Shown here: positions 61,043-64,000 of the stretch, in pieces
Numbering within the stretch: the first letter of the stretch is position 1
Layout: every line of letters begins with the position of its first letter
Source: an uncultured Phycisphaerae bacterium
GTDB taxonomy: Bacteria > Planctomycetota > Phycisphaerae > UBA1845 > Fen-1342
DNA length: 64,000 nucleotides
Reading direction: 5' to 3'
NCBI GenBank assembly: GCA_937928595.1
Contig: CALGJV010000002.1
Coordinates: forward strand, 30,755 to 94,754
The notes under the pieces: model-generated
Database searches by the model: none
Seen by the model: only the letters and a program-made list of their open reading frames with translations
What the model was told of the DNA's origin: nothing
Translations under genes and position numbers: made by a program

Positions 61043-61720
61043 TTGGCGAAGAGAGCTCCGAACAAGACGAAGAAAGCGAAGCCGCAACCGATTACGAAGT
61101 CTTCCCGTAAGTCCGGGAGTGCTTCCAAGAAGGCGGTCTCTGCGAAACCGAAGCGCGGAGCGACGTCTTTGGTGGCCAAGGTCGTCGCCCGGCCCAAGGC
61201 GGGCCAGCAGCGGCCGGTGGCGGTCGCTCGGAAGCGGCCGGACCGTCCGAAAACCCGCAAGCCGTTGGTGGCTGAGCCGGAACCGCTTGCGCAATCAAAA
61301 CTGAACGGCGACGGCGAACCGGTCGAGTCGAAGCTGACCCCCGAGGAGGTCGAGCAGTTCCGCCAGATGCTCCTCGAGAAGCGGGCGCAGATTCTCGGCG
61401 ACGTCACGACGATGCACAACGAGGCCCTGAACAAGAACCGGCAAGACGCGGCCGGCGATCTGTCGTCGATGCCGATCCACATGGCGGACCTCGGCTCCGA
61501 CAACTACGAGCTCGAGTTCACGCTGAGTTTGATCGACGGCGAGCGGCAGGTCCTGCGGGAGATCGACGAGGCGCTGGAGCGCATCCGCGCCGGGACGTAC
61601 GGCATTTGCCTGGGGACCGGCAAGCCGATCGGCAAGGCGCGGCTCAGGGCCAAGCCGTGGGCCAAGTACTCCTACGAGTACGCGCTCGCGCAGGAGCGCG
61701 GCCAGACGCGGCGCTTCTAG
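61043..61720 (+). CDS. DksA/TraR-family protein with Lys/Arg/Ala-rich N-terminal tail
   Basis: 225 residues from TTG 61043 (GGGAAC 7 bases before). No ATG or GTG is available between the promoter and the conserved region in this frame. Residues about 1-95 are a disordered basic tail (KRAPNKTKKAKPQ, SRKSGSASKKAVSAKPKRG, KRPDRPKTRKP), like histone H1-type or Hc1 proteins. Residues about 100-225 form the DksA core: LTPEEVEQFRQMLLEKRAQIL, DAAGDLSSMPIHMADLGSDNYE, LREIDEALERIRAGTYGIC. The zinc-finger region keeps one Cys (GICLGTGKPIGKARL) and lacks the other three. It may join RNA polymerase control with nucleoid binding. Upstream of lspA by about 145 bases. Confidence 0.85.
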   Translation: MAKRAPNKTKKAKPQPITKSSRKSGSASKKAVSAKPKRGATSLVAKVVARPKAGQQRPVAVARKRPDRPKTRKPLVAEPEPLAQSKLNGDGEPVESKLTPEEVEQFRQMLLEKRAQILGDVTTMHNEALNKNRQDAAGDLSSMPIHMADLGSDNYELEFTLSLIDGERQVLREIDEALERIRAGTYGICLGTGKPIGKARLRAKPWAKYSYEYALAQERGQTRRF

Positions 61721-61864
61721 CGCGACCGACGGCGGCCCGCCGGGTTGCAAGCGGTCGCGGGGGCGGTTATTCGTTCGGTCAACGTTGTGGTACGCGGGCG
61801 GCTCGCCGGCCGGCCCGCAGGCTCCCGGCTTCCCGCCGGTGTCTCGAGAAGGGACGCGACAGCC

Positions 61865-62638
61865 TTGAGCGGCACTCCGGCATCTCCCGATTCCGCGGCC
61901 GTCACGGGCGCAGTGCGTCCCGGGGCGGAAACGGCGGCGTCCGCCGTCGTCGGTGCGCTGCGCGATCCGGCGTCACATGCGCGGCTGTGGCTGACGGCGG
62001 CTGCCGGGCTCGCGCTGGACCTGGCGTCCAAGCATTGGGCGTTCACGACGCTCCGGCAGACCGAGCGCCGTGTGCTCGTGCCGCACGTGCTGGAATTTCA
62101 GACGACGCTGAATCCGGGGGCGCTCTTCGGAATCGGCGCGGGGCACACCGAGGTTTTCCTGATCGCGTCCGTGATCGCGCTGGGACTGGTGCTGTGGATG
62201 TTCGCGCAGACGCCGCGGCGGTGGTGGTTCATGCACATCGCGTTGGGAGCGATCCTGGCGGGCGCGCTGGGCAACATGTACGACCGGGTGACCGTGCAGG
62301 TCGTGCAGTACCCCGGCTCCGGGCGCTTCTACGAGCGGCAGACCAGCGACGACGGCCAGCTGGTGGTGCTCCGCGAGTATCCGGCGTCGCCGGCGTCGGA
62401 TGTGCGCACGCTGCCGCGGTGGGCGGCCGACGAGATCGGCCCCGCCGACGGGCACGTGCGCGATTTCATCAAGATTCCGACGCGGTGGTTCGGCGGGCGC
62501 GATGTGTGGCCGTGGGTGTTCAACGTGGCGGACATGCTGCTGGTGGGCGGCGTCGGCGTGCTGGCGCTGCGGATGCTGCGGGACCGGCCGGCACGGGCGG
62601 CGGGGGAATCGCCCGCGACGCCGGCGGATCGTGCTTGA
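61865..62638 (+). CDS. lspA: Lipoprotein signal peptidase (signal peptidase II) with large insertion
   Basis: 257 residues from TTG 61865 (AAGGGA upstream); the start is uncertain because the N-terminal 40 residues are not conserved. Membrane aspartyl protease that cleaves lipoprotein signals. Seen: LDLASKHWA, FQTTLNPGALFGIG, the first catalytic Asp in LGNMYDRVTV and the second in FNVADMLLVGGVGVL. Between the two Asp motifs is an extra segment of about 70 residues (YPGSGRFYERQTSDDGQ to GGRDVWPWV) absent from typical LspA of about 160 residues. Several lipoproteins in the window would be its substrates. Confidence 0.9.
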   Translation: MSGTPASPDSAAVTGAVRPGAETAASAVVGALRDPASHARLWLTAAAGLALDLASKHWAFTTLRQTERRVLVPHVLEFQTTLNPGALFGIGAGHTEVFLIASVIALGLVLWMFAQTPRRWWFMHIALGAILAGALGNMYDRVTVQVVQYPGSGRFYERQTSDDGQLVVLREYPASPASDVRTLPRWAADEIGPADGHVRDFIKIPTRWFGGRDVWPWVFNVADMLLVGGVGVLALRMLRDRPARAAGESPATPADRA

Positions 62639-62663
62639 CGCGGGCGAGCGGGGGACCTAGGCT
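62635..62663 (+). promoter_or_regulatory. Sigma70-like promoter for tRNA-Pro
   Basis: -35 TTGACG (62635-62640, overlapping the lspA stop), 17-base spacer, -10 TAGGCT (62658-62663). Start near 62670, 16 bases before the mature tRNA. Confidence 0.6.
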
Positions 62664-62685
62664 GGTGCGATTGGGGAACGATTTC

Positions 62686-62760
62686 CGGGGCGTGGCGCAG
62701 TCTGGCTAGCGCGTCTGCATGGGGTGCAGAAGGTCGCAGGTTCGAGTCCTGTCGCCCCGA
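62686..62760 (+). tRNA. tRNA-Pro, anticodon GGG
   Basis: A full cloverleaf can be drawn: acceptor stem CGGGGCG (62686-62692) with CGCCCCG, D-stem GCGC/GCGC, anticodon stem TCTGC/GCAGA with 7-base loop ATGGGGT (U33, anticodon GGG, G37), variable loop AGGTC, T-stem GCAGG/CCTGT (one G-U) with loop TTCGAGT, and discriminator A. The 3' CCA is not encoded. It reads CCC and CCU codons. 75 nucleotides, no intron. Confidence 0.97.
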
Positions 62761-62866
62761 GTTGGTGCGTTGCTGCGGGGGTGAGAAAAAACGGGGGCGG
62801 GGCGTCGCCGCCGGGCTTTGTGCGGCCGGCCGCCGCCGGGGTGGCCCGTGGCACGCCGCGTGGGGC

Positions 62867-63622
62867 TCATCCGGAGCGGGGCGGGTAGGTCGGCGCGGCG
62901 ATGCTGCCCAGGCCCGTGAAGTGCGCGACCGGGTCGCGGAGCGGCACCGGGTGCGGCAGCGTGAACAGCTCGCCGTACTCGAAGCCCGCGCGGGCCCCGT
63001 CGTTGGCGTCGCGCGCCCGGACCCGGTGCAGCAGCCGCGCGAGCCGGGCCTCGTCGAACTGCGAGCGATAGGCCGCGATCGCTGCCAGTTTCCGCTCGTA
63101 GACGTCCGTCACGTCGACCACGAACGTGCCCGGCCAGATCTCGGCCTCCGCGCCCATCGAGACCGGCCGGTACCAGAGCCAGTCGATCCGGTGGGGGGGC
63201 GTGCCGCCGAAGCGGTCGTCCCACTTCGTGAGCTGCGAGTAGAAGCGGGCGGCCTCGAGAATGAGCTGCGCCTGGTAGTGGTCCGGCGAGGCTCCCGGCG
63301 TTCGGCCGGCCATGCCGACGACGATCTTCGGGCGGAAGCGGCGAAAGACCGTCGCGACGGCGTAGCGGGCGGGCGGACCGTCCATTAGCTCGCGGTTCGT
63401 CAACGCCAGCGTCTCGACATGGTGAACGCCGAGGATGCGGGCGGCCTCGGCCAGCTCGGCCGCGCGGACCTCGGGCGTGCCGCGGGGCGTCGGCTCGCCG
63501 TTGGTCATGTGCACGACGCCGACGCGGTGGCCGAGCTGGACGAGCTTGGCGATGGTGCCGCCGCAGGTGATCTCGACGTCGTCGGGGTGGGGCATGGCGA
63601 AGATGATGTCGAGGGTGTCCAC
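62867..63622 (-). CDS. PIG-L/LmbE-family deacetylase, BshB1-like
   Basis: 251 residues. Zinc-dependent GlcNAc deacetylase fold: metal motif AMPHPDDVEITCGGTIAKL, TNGEPTPRGTPEVRAAE (BshB1-like region), MAGRTPGASPDHYQAQ with the conserved His, and a C-terminal FEYGELF. In bacillithiol producers BshB1 deacetylates GlcNAc-malate; this sequence resembles that subgroup across its length. bshA and bshC are not in the window, so the role is likely but unproven. No signal peptide. Confidence 0.85.
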   Translation of the reverse strand: MDTLDIIFAMPHPDDVEITCGGTIAKLVQLGHRVGVVHMTNGEPTPRGTPEVRAAELAEAARILGVHHVETLALTNRELMDGPPARYAVATVFRRFRPKIVVGMAGRTPGASPDHYQAQLILEAARFYSQLTKWDDRFGGTPPHRIDWLWYRPVSMGAEAEIWPGTFVVDVTDVYERKLAAIAAYRSQFDEARLARLLHRVRARDANDGARAGFEYGELFTLPHPVPLRDPVAHFTGLGSIAAPTYPPRSG

Positions 63623-63735
63623 GCGCTGCTCCGAGGGCCGCGGGGCGGGCGGAACCGCGTCCGACCGCCGCCGCGGGACATTCTATCGGCCCAGGGGTTG
63701 TCACAGGGACCGTAATCAGGCCGCGGCGGCCGCGG

Positions 63736-63743
63736 GCCGATGA
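63736..63743 (+). promoter_or_regulatory. Sigma28-like -10 element (GCCGATGA)
   Basis: Differs at one base from the flagellar sigma28 -10 consensus GCCGATAA, and lies 26 bases before the YjfB-like start. The matching TAAA -35 at 15 bases is not present (TAAT lies 19 bases upstream), so support is weak. Confidence 0.2.
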
Positions 63744-63769
63744 AACCGGCAGCGCCGCAGAGGTTGAAC

Positions 63770-63958
63770 ATGGACTCGATCGCCGCACTGTCGACCGTCC
63801 TGGCCCAGCAGCAGGTTCAGCAGGCCGTGGCCGTGAAGGTGCTCAAGCAGGCCAGCGCGCAGGACAAGGCGGTGTTGTCGCTGCTGGACGCGGCGATGGA
63901 GCTGGCGGCCGAGATGCAGGCGGCCGCGGGCGAGGGGCGGCTCGACACGTACGCGTAG
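63770..63958 (+). CDS. YjfB-like putative motility protein
   Basis: 62 residues from ATG 63770 (AGAGG upstream); an in-frame ATG at 63740 adds only ten non-conserved residues. Pattern typical of the small YjfB family: MDSIAALSTVLAQQQVQQAV, AVKVLKQASAQDKAVLSLLD. Wholly helical, no signal peptide or TM. Members often lie near flagellar genes; none is visible here, but the window ends. Function unknown. Confidence 0.75.
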   Translation: MDSIAALSTVLAQQQVQQAVAVKVLKQASAQDKAVLSLLDAAMELAAEMQAAAGEGRLDTYA

Positions 63959-63963
63959 GGGGA

Positions 63964-63992
63964 CGCGGGCCGGGCCGTGTGCTCGGCCCGCG
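63964..63992 (+). terminator. GC-rich hairpin after the YjfB-like gene
   Basis: CGCGGGCCG (63964-63972) pairs exactly with CGGCCCGCG (63984-63992) around an 11-base loop, starting 6 bases after the stop. It is followed by GACGGGGG, not a T-tract. Confidence 0.5.
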
Positions 63993-64000
63993 GACGGGGG

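Overview
The window is a high-GC bacterial chromosome segment, most likely from the Planctomycetota (Phycisphaerae-like). The clues are lineage-typical protein families: three secreted proteins ending in paired calcium-loop repeats of the NFDDIDPFV type (dockerin-like), a TIGR03790-type secreted protein, a DUF1571 lipoprotein, a PPi-type phosphofructokinase, a B12-dependent ribonucleotide reductase and a PcrA-like helicase. I recognise no phage, insertion sequence, CRISPR array or rRNA. One tRNA is present, tRNA-Pro(GGG). Most of the window is ordinary chromosomal gene content with tight gene packing.

Layout. 1-3811: an acyl-CoA module (acyl-CoA dehydrogenase cut by the window edge, thiolase, 3-hydroxyacyl-CoA dehydrogenase, enoyl-CoA hydratase). 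3948-11274: a PilZ-receiver-Hpt signalling protein, purN, a membrane protein, a CYTH protein, tsaB, PPi-phosphofructokinase, rpmI-rplT and an alpha/beta hydrolase. 11363-17875: an S9 peptidase lipoprotein, divergent from a four-gene cluster of lysine 2,3-aminomutase, two D-Ala-D-Ala-ligase-like ATP-grasp enzymes and a GNAT acetyltransferase. 17971-32787: BtpA-like protein, two secreted repeat proteins, PcrA/UvrD, nrdJ, an M20 amidohydrolase, a B12-binding radical SAM protein and a lipoprotein. 32834-40526: YjbQ, an inositol-monophosphatase-like enzyme, yidC, proS, a DUF4920 lipoprotein and a photolyase. 41498-44583: a second PilZ-receiver-Hpt protein and a YidE/AspT-type transporter. 44590-55934: six tightly packed minus-strand genes (FixL-like kinase, FixJ-like regulator, GT39 transferase, an esterase/DUF1571 fusion, an asparagine-synthetase-like protein, ribD). 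56252-63958: a secreted zincin-like protein, HerA, a DksA-like protein with a histone-H1-like tail, lspA, tRNA-Pro, a BshB1-like deacetylase and a YjfB-like motility protein.

Most notable. (1) The kamA / ATP-grasp / ATP-grasp / GNAT cluster has its own good promoter. The aminomutase keeps the two aspartates that specify lysine, so the cluster could make a beta-lysine-containing, N-acetylated small peptide-like product. No pathway of this exact composition is known to me. (2) The two PilZ-receiver-Hpt paralogues have lost opposite phospho-sites: one keeps the receiver Asp but has Asp for His in Hpt, the other has Glu for the receiver Asp but keeps the Hpt His. (3) The asparagine synthetase lacks its N-terminal cysteine nucleophile. 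(4) An esterase and a lipoprotein are fused in frame across an internal signal peptide.

All functional calls come from reading motifs and gene order by eye. No database search or folding calculation was run.
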